A stretch of DNA of 64,000 nt from Hyalella azteca (GCF_000764305.2 NW_025931366.1:25070-89069), one strand, 5' to 3'. Shown: positions 9,410-21,902, counted from the stretch's first letter. Notes: generated by a model not told the origin, from the sequence alone. Numbers and translations: made by a program.

Positions 9410-11570
9410 ACAACCTTGTTGACATACGGGAATTTCTTTAGAAAAAAGTTCATTTTTAATTACTATCTGGAATAGTTGAGAGTTCGGTACTCAGCCAATC
9501 ATGGATGCCATACAGAGACGTGAGAGCGAGCCCTTGTGGGTGTCTGCGTCATGGGTACAGTGAACAACCTTGTTGATGTACTGGAATTTTTTAGAATCAA
9601 GTTCATTTTAATTACTCGGGGCAAGAACTAGTAAATTCGGTAATACTATTATCGCTTTTCCGGAATAATTAAGAGTTCGGTACTCCATTAGCCAATCATG
9701 GCTTTACAATTTAAACCCATCAATCATAGACGAGGAATCGGCCGCTACGTGTACTTGGGCAGTTACGTGTCTAAAAAAAATTTGGAGAAATACAGAGATT
9801 ACTAATTTAAGATTATTTTCTAAAGAGTGGTATGCAGTAATTTATTTTTTACATTTATTTTCGAGGGTGCTTGTGGCCATTGTTTCAATTTAATAAAGAG
9901 AAGTGATAGGACCATGAAAATAAAATTGTATTTGTTTGAAATGGTCGTGGAGATCTGAAATGAAAAGTAAGTTGAGATTCCTCTTGAGTATACCTTGACG
10001 ACGGAAAAATTAAACGCATTGAAGCATGTGAAAAGTTTACTACACTAAGCTGTTCTAGGATTCAATTAAGAAGTGTTAAAAAGCTACTGGATTGTAAATA
10101 AATTGATACAATCGAGTGAATAAAGTATTAAACGTGCAGTACTGAGAAATTTGTGGGCTGAAACGGAGTGCTCTTAATTTTTTTTGCAGAATGTTTTGTT
10201 CTTCATTAGAACCTGAACATCGAGGAGGAATCTTTGATTTGTAGTTCACTGTCAACATGCCTGGGAAGTAACCAGTAGATTATATCAAATGAAGTTCACT
10301 GTGTGAAATTTGACGGACTTTATGAAAATTTTTAGCTTTAACGCTGCGGTATTGTAGTAAGAAAAATTGTTCATGCTGCGTTACTGCATGCCTCTGGAAT
10401 AAAGCACCAAAACTGAAATTTGAAAGAAGACTGGATGGATTTCGCTGAAATCCTTGCTTTTTAACGCGAATTGAACTTCATTTAACCAGACAAAAAGTCC
10501 CAAAAATAACTGAGCACTTGATTAATCTTTGGGACTGAGTAATGCAATTAAATTCAGATTGTAAGCATAAATGGTTCCTGGGTCATCGAATGCGACGCTG
10601 CAACTAATGTGCATTTATTTTTCCTGATCTAAGCATTTAGTAGATTCCAGATTTATGTCTGAAAATTTGCACAGCTTCTGTGCAAATTGCGATAGTCGCA
10701 AATGTTGATATAAGACTGATACGATATGTCTTGCGAGGTTGTTGAAAATTTTTCTCGGTTAACTCTTAACGAAGAACGACCAAGAAAGCGAGGACTATGA
10801 CTATATTTGGACTAATTTATCAATGCCGAACTTGTGTTCAATTGCTTTACTCTTTCAAGAGTGTAGTTAGTAGATTATAGAAAGAAGTGACTCTTCCCTA
10901 CCTCTGTATTTTCAGTCATCCAGATTTTATTGTCACGATCGTGCTAATGTTAGTAGCTGATGATCAGTATATTTGTTATGATTATTATAGCGATGCATGT
11001 GTGGATATCTCGTCGATATATAACTTTTATTCTAGATATACAAACGTCATTTGTCAGTCCTCTCCTCATCTTCATCTCTTAGTCTTAATTATTTGTTTCG
11101 ATTTGAATTCTTCATCAAAACAATTACAAATCTTTTGCTTGCATGAAATATTTATTGCATTATCTGCTACGAAAAACATAATCTGTGCCCTCGAGATATC
11201 TGCAACTGACGAATAATTGTACGAATTGTATTTAATTTCTTGCTCGTTCTTTCTTCTGGTATCAAACGTTTTCTTCAGAATGGTCCCAAAGCTATAAACA
11301 GTTTCTTGCTTCATCAAATATCTCATTACCGATCATAAAAATATTTCAAATGTGAGCGCATTGAAAAAATTTCGGTCAAGTGTAACGTGAATAATTCAGT
11401 TCTGTTGCAAATTTACAGTTGAATGGCGCTCCCTATAACGATGTTATATTTTTATCTTCTGCTGCTTAGAATTATTTTTAACACAAACTTTGAATGCCAA
11501 AAAATTAAGTAACGTATTTACATAGCACTCTTACTAACAGTTTTACACTTACATTTACATTGTTGTGAAC
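9410..11570. other. 3' flank of the metro-like gene, no further gene seen
   Basis: AT-rich sequence. AATAAA at 9892-9897 could serve as a poly(A) signal, but several others exist. Sequence near 9690-9770 (AGCCAATCATGG, AATCATAGACGAGGAATCGG, TACGTG) resembles a decayed copy of the MITE at 11571-11718. No splice-supported exon was recognised. Confidence 0.5.
9499..9580 (+). repeat. Second copy of the coding end of the metro-like gene
   Basis: A diverged copy of about 9343-9425 (ATGGATGCCATACAGAGAC through the stop and AACAACCTTGTTGA) sits about 155 bp downstream in the 3' flank. It contains the last 20 or so codons and the stop. Here the coding/UTR boundary, rather than a splice site, was duplicated. 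Confidence 0.85.
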
Positions 11571-11718
11571 CTGGGCCTATACTTTCCAAAAAAGTTTTAA
11601 GAGATCGTAAGTTCATCAGCCAATCATTGACGGCCTTTCAAGCAAAATCCACCAATCATAGACAAGAAAATAGTGCGTAAGTACTTACGTTTACTTAGCG
11701 AGTTTTGAAAGTATGGCC
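11571..11718. mobile_element. MITE with GGGCCTATACTTTC inverted termini
   Basis: Starts GGGCCTATACTTTCCAAAA and ends TTTTGAAAGTATGGCC, giving imperfect terminal inverted repeats. The interior (CAGCCAATCATTGACGG, AAAATCCACCAATCATAGAC) matches the element at 42307-42455 in the opposite orientation. It is non-coding and about 148 bp long. Confidence 0.75.
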
Positions 11719-14700
11719 TCTGAACTCTATCTTTATGACAAGCTTGTATAGTTGATCTAATTGCGTTTATTTTTAAATAGATTTATGTGTGTCTGTGGTT
11801 CATGTGAATATATTCGTTTTAAATGAATACCGATGTCCAAACTCGTCTGTATCAAGGATTTTTGTTACAACTGTACATTCTACTCACATTTTTTATACAT
11901 GTACAAAAGTGTTGTAATGTATTTGCGTTAGTTTGATGTGTCGACGCCAACGGACGAATGTTGTGCCGTTAGCTCGGGAAACAACAACATATTCATTTAT
12001 TCTTAGCAACTTTCCTCGTTTGTTTATTTATTTATGCAGCAGAATTTCTGATAAGACGTCCCACTGGACGCTTTTTATGCGAGACGAACTTTTTGTATAC
12101 TACATTTTTGATAAAATTATTAGAATGTAATTTTTGTGCACATATTTTTCGCGAATTCTCTACTCGTCTAGTATTATTCTCATCTACAGAAGTCTGTCTC
12201 GCGTTTGAATTTATTTCAATCTTTAGTCGATGGCCTATCGTTATTTATTGTTGATAAGTCACAATACTTTATGCAGCATTGTTACGAAACTCGCATTATA
12301 GAATCTCATGAATTTCTGTGAACGTACCGGTATCAGAGATTAAAAGTTTGCGTTACCGTGATGCACGTTTAATCTCGAACTCCCAAAAATAGCCGTTGAT
12401 TTTATTGTTGCCTCTCTGTGACTCCGAGGCCCGATGCTCAATGGGTGTTGGTTATCGTGTTAGCTTTAAACTGAGTCTTCATTATCTGTGCGTATTCGTG
12501 CTATCATTTTATCTGCGCCCCTAATTGTGCCGTGGTTTGTGATCTACTAATTATTGAGGTTCCTACTCACATTCATATCCTTGATAGATTTCGTGAGATG
12601 AAGAATGGGAAAATACTATTATCGCTTTTAAAAGAGTCAATCTCCTCGTGTAAAGTTGAAACTATTTCCTCAGTTGCATAGAAATCAACTTGTGAGATGA
12701 TATTTCGCCGAACGAGCTGATCGGGAAAGAAATTAGTTTATTCATTCGCTTCTGGATCGAACCAAAGTAACCATTGCAGAAAGTTGTCGTGCTTACCTTT
12801 GCTCAGTGTTAATAGTTAAAAGCCGAAAGAGTTCATGTTGCTGAACGGTTGAGTGGGGCCTCAGTTTAAAATGTCATTTCCTTGGGCGAGCTACGATTTT
12901 AACCTTGTTATTAGAGACTCCTATGCATGGCATGTTTGTCCAACCGTACTTTCCTATCTCTCTCCACTTGTCCCCATCAATCTTACCAATCCTTCTACTT
13001 CTTCCTACTTCGTTCCCGTGGTAACGACAAAGCTTATTTTTCATTTTTCCTACATGATTTGCTAGTCTCTTCAGATGTTAGTTACTGTAGAGTAATGATC
13101 CAGGGTTTATTAGGGCCCAAATGATATGTTGATATTTTTTTAAACTTGCTGTGCACGCAAGCGATACTGAAAGGCTTATCCACTATCTAAAAGTCAGTCG
13201 TAATGCATATTTCTAGGTATTTGCTTAAGTTTTTTAAATTGTGAGCAGCAATAGGCGTTAATGCAGTTTTACGTCCCCTCTTGTTTCTGGCATGTCATCG
13301 AAAGTCGAGTTTATTTCACATGGGGCAGTGAGGTTGATTGCTGCCTTAGCTCTTCATATCCAAGCTGCCTGTTGTTAAACATAGTCTATTATACTGAATT
13401 GTTGAAACTTGACTTTATTATACCAATCTTCTGCTGCTAAGATTGCACATATGTCTGGGATATATCCTGGATGGGCAGTTTAAGGTATAATGCATGTAAA
13501 TAAACGTCCTGACAAGTTACGTTAAAATGATTCAATTACATGCATCAATTTCTGTGTTGTCAATGCAGTGTCGAATTAATCGATGAACTTTTCTCCAATA
13601 CTCGTAATACGACAAGGTTGATCGATGAATTTATAAATAATGAATTTTACAAGTTACAGGGCAAGGCTTTACTGGTTTCAAGGTAGCGGGTTACTCTGTA
13701 TCGGGAACAGCAAGTGCGTTCACGCTGACACTTCATATACAATCAACAAGTTAGGTAAGCAAGCTGTAGCATCATCTACGCTAACACTCCCTTAATGATT
13801 ATTTCTAGTAGCAGTTCACACTATTAGGACATTGTGCAGGTGTTTTTGACAATTTTGATTACTCTGCAATTGCTCTCATCTACACTTACTCATAGGCTGG
13901 CTCATAGCATCCTATCCCGAGAATATTTTTCGATACAAATTAATGGGAAACAATCATTTAGCAAGATGAATCTCCTACGAGTGACGCTTTTAAAATTGAC
14001 TACATTCGACAGCACAGTTTTATATAAGCAAATCACATCTGGCAAGAGTTTTCCAAAAATGAAAGTGGATTCCTTCTAATATACTTGGAATTGAATTAAG
14101 TTATTAGGATACGAGAACACTCACCGTGCCCGTGCTAGGCTTTGATCATGGACCATTCTTCAGCGTAAGTAAACTGAAATTATTACAGTTAACATAGCGC
14201 CAAAACATCGAAACGCTTAAGCCTATGATAATTTGCTAGTGAGAATCTGTAGTTTCTTGGATGGCATAGCAAGATAAATGAATACTCGATGCAATAAATG
14301 CGGCGAAATAACATAGAATCACTGCCGGAAATATCATACGGGAATTAATTCCACAACATCCAGCACCTCGATAACGAAAACATAATTTATATTCATTACA
14401 ACACAAGAACATGATTATGCTGTCAGAAACGATCAAACTCAAAGACCGAGCTATGACGGCCATTCTGCGAGAATGTAGTAACTCCTAACGTTATTGACCG
14501 TTCAACTTACCGTTTGACTTGGCATGGCACTAGATGAGCCAGAATGGCAATGTTTCTAAAATTGCAACACTCAAATATTTATCTCACGCCAACAAAACTC
14601 AACAATAACGCCTCACATTTTGCCAAATAGGCTCTAACCAATGCACTCGGTAGTCCAACAAAAAAAAGCACTTTTAAATATTTTAAAACCTTGCCTAATT

Positions 14701-14800
14701 TAAGCGATTAGAAGTTAATCGAGAAGCAAAACAAGCGATACTGCGAACAATGAAAATTGATGAAATATTACGAGTCAAAACGTAATTGGCCTGTTGCCGA
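11719..14800. other. About 3 kb without a recognised gene
   Basis: Only short, unsupported reading frames are present. I saw no conserved domain, no convincing pair of splice sites around a coding block and no RNA gene. Confidence 0.4.
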
Positions 14801-14802
14801 TT

Positions 14803-15060
14803 CTTGCCTGCATGGCCTGTTGCCGATTCTTGTACTTTTCGTGACTTGATTCACAAGGGATCCGGCCTTTGGAACCCGATCTTTCCATAGCTGACGATTG
14901 ATTGAGATAGCTGCTGGACTTATTGCCTGGTCCGTAATTTGCTAGGCATTTTAAGACTGAACATGTGCTCCTGCATAGCTTCGTCTGGACTTATTGCCTG
15001 GTCCGTAATTTGCTAGGCATTTTAAGACTGAACACGTGCTCCGGCACACTTCAGTGTTTG
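14803..15060 (-). mobile_element. LINE 3'-end fragment with internal tandem duplication
   Basis: Same sequence as the 3' end of the LINE at 34436-35012 (CCTGTTGCCGATTCTTGTAC, GGATCCGGCCTTTGGAACCC, TAATTTGCTAGGCATTTTAA), shown here as the complement of the element. The block GGACTTATTGCCTGGTCCGT to GACTGAACA.GTGCTCC is present twice in tandem (about 14916-14975 and 14990-15045). Confidence 0.8.
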
Positions 15061-16235
15061 CAAATCAGTTTTGAAGTATATAAAGGCCAAAAAAGATACA
15101 TTAATTAAACAAAACACAAATCTGAACTATTAAGTATCATTTATCAATAATTCAAAACACTCAAATTCAACAACATTCCAGAAATCGCACAACGGCGGAA
15201 GAAGTTAGAAGAATAATAAATAGATATACATTCGAAATAAATGAACATTTTAAACATAAAATCACAGACAAAATTGAACCAGAGATTCATATATTAAAAG
15301 ATTATTACCAGCTAAATTAATATTAGCAACAATAGATGTAATCTGACAGTAACTTATCAGATTTATTGTACGATGCGACTTAAATGAAAATTCTATTGCG
15401 TCATATTGAGACGAAAAGCGCCTTTATTTTAATACCTAGTAAAAAACCGCGTCAGTCCTTACATTGGACTCGGAATGTCATTGAGAATACACTGTAAAAA
15501 CTCATTTGCCGAACTCACTGTAACAGTAACCGAGACAAGTCTTTTTTATGTTAAGAATCTTGCAGCGGTCCGAACCTTGCAGCCATACGCGTAGCAGATA
15601 TCGCTGTGCGAATTCATGCTACGCAGTTTTTCATGCAGACGAGACTACATGTGGCACTTTTTGCCCATCATTTTCAAGTAAGATCGGTAAGAAAAATATC
15701 CCTCTCTTGTATTAGCCAAGCATCTAGATTACATCGAAGCAAAAGGTGAGCGCAGCAGACTGCTAGTCTAAGTTTACTACAAAGCAGTTTTCTTACAAAG
15801 AAGCCTGAAGCTACACTTTTATTAAAGGCTGGCAGCGACGTCGACATAGAAAATGATATGCTATAGACCGGTTGCAGCTAACAGGAACATAATAACATTA
15901 CTCCATGTCCTGCTAAAACAAATTATTATCGCAAGCTCGACATAAGCGGCATGTGAAAAATTGTACAAGATTTATTTGCGCAAAACTGGATTTACAGTTT
16001 GAAATCGATTAAGAATAAAGTAATTTGGAACGCCGAGATAAATGCCCCTTTCACAAGAAAAGATATAACAGCAAAAAATGCGTCTTAGTTTAAAAAACTG
16101 TCACAACAGATAATAACATTACATTGCTCGCTGCTATCGTCCTCCATAAACTTACTGCTACGCAAGCGACACAACTCAAGCTTAAACAAACTACGCTAAA
16201 CAAGCGATCGAGGACAAATCCTAATTTCTTATATC
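15061..16235. other. No gene seen
   Basis: AT-rich sequence without recognisable coding, RNA or transposon ends on either strand. Confidence 0.4.
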
Positions 16236-16475
16236 AACGTCTTGGCAACGAACATATCAACATAGCCTTTTAAGAGTGGAATATTGGCATTACCTCTACA
16301 CCCTCTTTTGAAATTACAATTTACACACCCTCCTGTCATATGGAAACGAACATATCAACATAGCTTTTAAGAGTGGAATATTGGCATTACCTCTACACTC
16401 TCCTTTGAAATTAAAATTTACACACCCTCCTATCAAATGGAAACGAACATATCAACATAGATTTTTAAGAGTGGA
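16236..16475. repeat. Tandem repeat of about 102 bp, 2.3 copies
   Basis: The unit begins AACGAACATATCAACATAGC and includes TTTTAAGAGTGGAATATTGG, CATTACCTCTACAC and ACACACCCTCCT. Copies start near 16246, 16346 and 16440. The last copy is partial. An open frame runs across it by chance. Confidence 0.85.
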
Positions 16476-17754
16476 ACCTTCCTTCCAAACGACATACGCT
16501 GGCCGGCGTCACAAAGATGCAATAGAGAACACGAAGGATTGTTGGGAAATGATAGTTTTTAGGTGCCTAAGAGCTATGTTAGATACACGAAATAACTGTA
16601 AACATATTCTTAACAATCATCAACTCATACATCAGGTATCCGGTACCAGATCAAACGTAGAAGTAATGCACATGAATAATAAATATACTTCCATATAACT
16701 AACGTTAACAAGTAGAGTAGCGATCGCGTTTTGCTAGTGCATGGATAAATTGCTGCATGTAAATAGCGCTTACGATTGAACATGAATATGAGATTCTATT
16801 CAATGGTAAAACATCAATATATGTCGAAACGTTGATAATATGCGGTGGTGCACAGCTCACTCAGATGATCTCATTTCAAATGCAGTGATGATTATACGTG
16901 TTCCACGATGTTCGATTCACACGCTCTATAATCGCAGTATTCACGCACAAGCAATGCAAATACGCATGAATGTTATTCATGGGTATTTGAATATTCAAAT
17001 ATTCATGAATATTTAAATATTCATGAGGCCAGCCATGTCCAGTACGATCGATAATGGAATTCAACATTTTGACTAAGAAAGCAATTTTTCGGACAGCCTT
17101 TGACATCGAGCGTTGCGAAACATGACGTTTTCGTAGAATTATTTAAATTATTGATGAAACGCGAGTTTCGTTGTTGAATTATTTAAACTGAAAACGCTAA
17201 GTATGCAAGTAGACAAATTTTTTCAGAACTTCCGAAAATTCTAGTGGTAATTTTTTATTCAATAGCTTTGACAACTTAAGTCTGCTCTAAATGCAATTTC
17301 ATTTATTGCAGAGTTTTAATTAGAATAAAACATAACATTAGAACATAAAACTAAAACGATATTTATCGCGAAACGCGCTTTCGGTACAACAAAAGAAAAT
17401 ATACGAACGTTTATCCTAATTTGAGATACCTAAGTTCAAATCTCTCAAAATCGTTATCAGAAGCGATTATAACTCATGATAAGATGGACCTAATAATAAT
17501 CATATAGTATTAATAAAAAATACATAATCATTACGTATATTGCACAAGCAAGTCAAGATCTCGCGTTTCAAACCGGACTTGTGAATGAAACGAGGACGCA
17601 AAAATGGTGTCCTATACATAAAACAAATATACATGAATGATACACACAGCGATGGACTAGATAGAAACGAAAGAGTGATCTACCACTTATTTTTATTTTA
17701 TTTATGTTTGCAGGTGAGAAGGACGAAACCGATGGACGCTCCTGTACGTGAAAT

Positions 17755-17925
17755 CTCCCCTTGACTGTCAACAATACATTCTTAACACGACAGGCAAAAA
17801 TGGATTCTTCCCTCGACCATCAACAGCACATTCTTCCCTTGCCTGTCTGCCACCAGCACATTCTCTCCTCGACTGTCACCAGCACATTCTCTCCTGGACT
17901 GTCACCAGCACATTCTCTCCTGGAC
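17755..17925. repeat. About 25 bp minisatellite abutting the adapter
   Basis: About six copies of a unit related to CTGTCACCAGCACATTCTCT with increasing divergence to the left. The array is cut off exactly by the adapter at 17926. Whether it belongs to the kinase locus or to the other end of a mate-pair fragment cannot be told from the sequence. Confidence 0.8.
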
Positions 17926-17963
17926 CTGTCTCTTATACACATCTAGATGTGTATAAGAGACAG
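17926..17963. other. Nextera mate-pair junction adapter (two inverted Tn5 mosaic ends)
   Basis: The 19 bp Tn5 mosaic end CTGTCTCTTATACACATCT at 17926-17944 is immediately followed by its perfect reverse complement AGATGTGTATAAGAGACAG at 17945-17963. Two abutted 19-mers with no spacer are the circularisation junction made in Nextera mate-pair libraries. This is laboratory sequence incorporated in the assembly, not a natural Tn5/IS50 element. The flanks are the two ends of a multi-kilobase fragment, so adjacency across this point is not reliable. Confidence 0.97.
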
Positions 17964-17966
17964 ATG

Positions 17967-18035
17967 CAGAACTTACTGACGACAAGGAGTTTCCTGACCA
18001 TGCACAACTTACTGACAACAAGGAGTTTCCTGGTC
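17967..18035 (-). repeat. Duplicated donor edge of the kinase exon 5
   Basis: On the minus strand the unit AGGAAACTCCTTGTTGTCA/GT AAGTTGTGCATGGTC occurs twice. The copy at 18013 is the true exon end and the second copy ends at 17977. Both keep the GTAAGT donor, and the second lies only 14 bp from the adapter. Confidence 0.85.
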
Positions 18036-18136
18036 TGCCAATGATGGGTGAGTGGGCAGATGAATGGATGGTGACTACACATCTGCTGTATCATGACCTC
18101 CTGCTTCACTTGGTGCACCACATCAAGACTGCACAC
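18013..18136 (-). CDS. Kinase exon 5 (helix C)
   Basis: 124 nt, phase 0 in and phase 1 out. It encodes VCSLDVVHQVKQEVMIQQMC then SHHPFICPLTHHWQTRKLLV. The helix C glutamate that pairs with the catalytic lysine lies in VKQEV. Acceptor CTACAG, donor GTAAGT. Confidence 0.8.
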
Positions 18137-20310
18137 CTGTAGGTAATGCTTCTATAGTAAAGACTAACATCACCTCAACCTTCATTGCAGTGCAACTGCT
18201 TCAAATGGAATCTAGAGAAATCTGATCCAAAAATTATTTTTTATTATAACAATATTTACTATTACTATTAGATCACTGAACTGTGTTACGTTTAGTTCAT
18301 CTGTTTTATTATAATTTGCAGACATAAATAAATATGATTTAACACAAAATTCCCCCAGAAAAAGTTTGAGGCAAGCTAGTCAAATCTAACTCTCAAATAG
18401 CATTTAAAATAACAAATTGCTCTTTTTAACTGAGTAAAAAAAATACAACGAGTGGTAATGAGAACATGAGGACTCCAAGGAATGCTCATGATCTACATTG
18501 AAAACATATTGAGGTGATAAATTGCATACTATGCCTCATTGTGTTGGAGTTGCGATAAAATGGAGTCCTCTAAAATTTTTACTTGAGGGGACATTTCTCC
18601 TCGCATCTCAAAAAAGCTTTATTAAATAATTTTTTTTTAAAACACTCATTAAAAAAACATCAATTTTAACGTACCTGACTCTTGGCGAGAACCTTCATGG
18701 CGTAGTGCAAGAGTGTGTTGCCGCACTGTACGTGGAACACTTGGCCAAAAGCCCCACGGGACACTTCACCATAGAACTAAAACAAGCAAACTTGCATTAA
18801 CAATGCTTCATTATAAAACTACCACTACAACATTTGATGTAACAATTTAAATCTGCATAAAGAAATGAATCTTTAGAATTAATACTTAATTGCCAATTTA
18901 AGAAGTCATTGCCAAATGCTAACACAATTATCCTGTAAATAACTCCCATAAGAGTACCTAGCTTTGTTACAATTGCACCAATACCTTCACTTCAACACTA
19001 GAACAAGTATTTTTGTTTAGTTTCCGTCTGGTGCAGTGTCGATTGATAAGTAACAGTTTATAAAATTACTATCACTTTAATTCACTCGTATAGATGTCAA
19101 CCAAGATGCAACCCATATAAAAGTTTGAAGCATAACAGGATAAATCTCACTCACAATGAGCTGCATCTTCTGATCAGTACCAACTGGAAACTCAGGCAAG
19201 AAAAGCAGTTCAGTCTGAGCCACCGGCCAAGCTGTCTTGCCAGGTCCAGAAATGCTCCCTCCTCGGTATCTAAGGGTCAAAAATATCTCACTGGATGCCA
19301 AATTATTGTCTAATTTTTTTCAAACAATAGAAGAATGAAGTAATTACATTTAATTAATTTATTTTGAACAAAGAGAATTTATCCTACAACAAAGAGAATA
19401 GTATATGAATAAAAAATTATATATATAGGTACTTGATTTATTCTAAGATTACGGAGTGATGAAATTCTATCAATTGTTGAAGTGTAACTAGAGTATTCAG
19501 AGATTTCTTAATTGTTTATTATTAAGCTTTTAAGCTTCAGAAGTGAATAAGTTTTGATGTTAGTGTTCAAGTGTAAGAGATGAATAAAGTCCAATAAAAA
19601 ATAGAGCTTTTCTCCACCTGGGTAAAAACAATTATAACAGATGCTTCAATCTCAATTTAAACATTATAATCAACCAACCTTGTTCTGGTAATTTTCTTCC
19701 TGGAGCCATCTGGATTAGCTTGAGCAGACACTAGTGAAATGAAGGATAATCCACTGAGTACAGAAAATCTCTGTGATAAGTTGTTGGCAAGACTCATTAC
19801 ATTGAACTGCGGTGTTAGAACCTGAAATAGAAAGGAAAGATCACACCTCTTCTTCTGGTGCAAAAAGTAACCAATTACAAGGTACATTACTCGTCAAAAG
19901 AAAGAGTTTTAATAAATGTATTTCAGGACTGCTATGACTCTACAATACATAGATAAGGGATCATACATTTCAAAGAAGAAAGGATTTTTAGAATGGTTAA
20001 ATGTGTAACATTAGTACAAACGAAAAAATGTTTTGCTACATAGTGACAATGTTCTAAAGGAAAGCAGCAAATAAATAGATAGACAGCTAAATAGTTTGGT
20101 CAAAAATGTACTCACATCAGACAGGCTTTGCCCGGGCCGTAGAGATGGTGGCTTGAGTGGTCTGATGAGTGCAGCAATTCCTTTCCTGTTGATATCTGCA
20201 GAAGAAACAGCAGCCGAGGAAACAGAGCGAGATTCTTCAGACCCAGCATCTCGTACTGGAGTTAGAGGAGCACTTCTGCTACCACCTCCCTTGCTGCCAG
20301 TGGCTCCCAT
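18013..20310 (-). CDS. S6K-like (S6KL/RPS6KL1-type) protein kinase, 5' exons only
   Basis: Five minus-strand exons join in frame: 20310-20116, 19821-19679, 19269-19155, 18776-18675, 18136-18013 (679 nt, about 226 residues). The start is ATG at 20310, with an in-frame TAG shortly upstream. It gives MGATGSK, a good N-myristoylation sequence. A Ser-rich N-terminal region leads to PVAQTELLFLPEF. The kinase N-lobe then follows: glycine loop GEVSRGAFGQVF, catalytic lysine in YAMKVLAKSQ, and helix C with VKQEVMIQQMCSHHPFI. The FLPEF lead-in and N-lobe resemble S6KL, an AGC-type relative of ribosomal S6 kinase; the kinase call is firm and the subfamily is inference. The catalytic loop and DFG exons are missing because an adapter junction lies about 50 bp past exon 5. 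Confidence 0.75.
18675..18776 (-). CDS. Kinase exon 4 (glycine loop and catalytic lysine)
   Basis: 34 codons, phase 0-0: FYGEVSRGAFGQVFHVQ followed by CGNTLLHYAMKVLAKSQ. It has G.x.x.G.FG.V and the AMK lysine. Donor GTACGT, acceptor TGTTTTAG. Confidence 0.88.
19155..19269 (-). CDS. Kinase exon 3 (linker before kinase domain)
   Basis: 115 nt completing the Arg codon from exon 2, then YRGGSISGPGKTAWPVAQTE and LLFLPEFPVGTDQKMQLI. Donor GTGAGT, acceptor CCCTTAG. Confidence 0.8.
19679..19821 (-). CDS. Kinase exon 2
   Basis: 143 nt encoding VLTPQFNVMSLANNLSQRFS, VLSGLSFISLVSAQANPDGS and RKKITRTR. It joins exon 1 at ...SLSD/VLTP in phase 0 and exon 3 in phase 2. No domain was recognised. Confidence 0.75.
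20116..20310 (-). CDS. Kinase exon 1 with myristoylatable start
   Basis: 65 codons from ATG at 20310 (context ACAATGG). The N-terminus MGATGSKGGGSRSAPLTP fits N-myristoylation (Gly2, Ser6). The rest is Ser/Ala-rich, then LIRPLKPPSLRPGQSLSD. A CTAG directly upstream could be a 5' UTR intron acceptor and also supplies an in-frame stop. Confidence 0.78.
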
Positions 20311-20339
20311 TGTAGGATGTGGCACCTCCAAAATGGCAT

Positions 20340-21902
20340 CAAAAGTGTCCTAGAAAAGCTCTTTGCAGGAGTTTTCTGGTCCAACTTGATGATATAAAAT
20401 CACAAGCTGATACTACTTTCAGCATCTTAATTGAAATTTTCTTTAGCACAATTCAATTTCAATTCTATTCATGGCTTTACAGCTAAATAAAAAATCTATA
20501 GATACATAAAAAATTGTACCAAACATGGTGAAGGAATTAATAAAGTTAATGGTATAAAATAGATTAGGAATTTCAATAAAATTTCTGCAACAAAATTGTT
20601 GGTATATGTTAGAAAAGTTTCCATTGCATTTTACAACATATTCAACAGTTATATTTAGCAATAAAACTACTAATAAAATAGAACAAAAGAATATACCTAT
20701 ATATGTTACCAAAGGCTAAATTTATTTTAAAAAAGAAATTCTTTCTAAATTTCTTTTTAGAAGTCTTTTGTTTTGAAATTTAAGGGCAAAATGCATAATT
20801 CAATGTCAAACTTGTAGCCTGGCAAATGAGTTTGGAGATGCATTTTCCCTTCCCTCAGTAGACAAAATGCATTTATAGCTTGAGTAGTACCGTAGTCACC
20901 ATAAACCATTTAATATTAACTCCAATTTACTATAGGTACCAAAATTATCAGCTATCTAATGATATTCAAAGAAATGATTATCATATGGAACTACCTGCTG
21001 GTCTAAAGTAGTGTAAACATGATATTTGAATATTTAAATATGGAACACAAAACACAGAGCATTGGCATCACCATCTGGCAGGTGGCTCAAAATAGATCAC
21101 AGACAAATATATTTTTTTTAATAAAATGGACCAGGAACTAATGTATTGAGTGTACATGTATGGAAAGAAATTGATAGAAAATGAATTACATTAGCCCTTT
21201 CTGTAACTGCAATGTATTTTGCAATTTTACGACTTTTTTTAATGAATCATGGTAAATTAGGACTGAACAATGCATTTCTGTACAAAATTATAAAGATGTC
21301 AATGGTAAAAATTATATAAACAGGACTACAATTTTCTGGTACTAGTACATGATTGCAGCGGAGGTGATTTTGCGTCCTTAGGCTGCAGCTTCATAGCTGC
21401 ACTGCTGTTGCTGCTATTTGTTGAAATATCTTTTACACTCAATGGTTGGCCCTACAGACAAATTTGGACCTACTTTATTCTTTATTAACAAAGGAGCACA
21501 CAAAAAAATACATAACAAGTGTGACGGTACAAATATTGTGATATTTTTTTTTATTTTTAGGAGTACCCTTTTGACGACGTGTTATGTTGATAATGTTCTT
21601 TTATTAGATTAGTGACTCAATGTGATTTCATATATTTTTGTGACTGAAACAAGGAATCTTCGTTACTGTGATATTATTTTGTATGACTAAGTAATGAGTA
21701 AATGAATATTTATTTCGTGACTGTAATATGGAATCTCGTCTAGCTGTTGTGTTTTTAGGATTCAGTTAGTGTCTTTGGACGAGACAAGGTGCAGCTCCAA
21801 CGTGATTGGTTGAGCCGCTCCTGACCTTGTTATAACGTGCGCTAGGTAGTCGTGAACAATGGAGAGTTTGGTCTCTTTGAATTAGTTTAAGATTTATTTG
21901 CT
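20340..21902. other. Upstream of the kinase, no gene seen
   Basis: AT-rich; likely holds the 5' UTR, a possible leader intron and the promoter of the kinase. I could not identify a TATA box or other motif that stands out. Confidence 0.35.

Noticed and set aside
14236..14463. Hydrophobic minus-strand frame of 75 residues, considered as a receptor fragment
   Set aside because: No receptor motif, no splice sites at matching phases and no similarity by eye to the receptors at 38-47 kb.
17926..17963. Natural Tn5/IS50 insertion
   Set aside because: There is no transposase or 9 bp duplication, and the two mosaic ends abut with no spacer, which is the library adapter.
20310..20331. Kinase start seven codons further upstream at a TTG
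   Set aside because: It is not an ATG; the first ATG after the in-frame stop gives MGATGSK.
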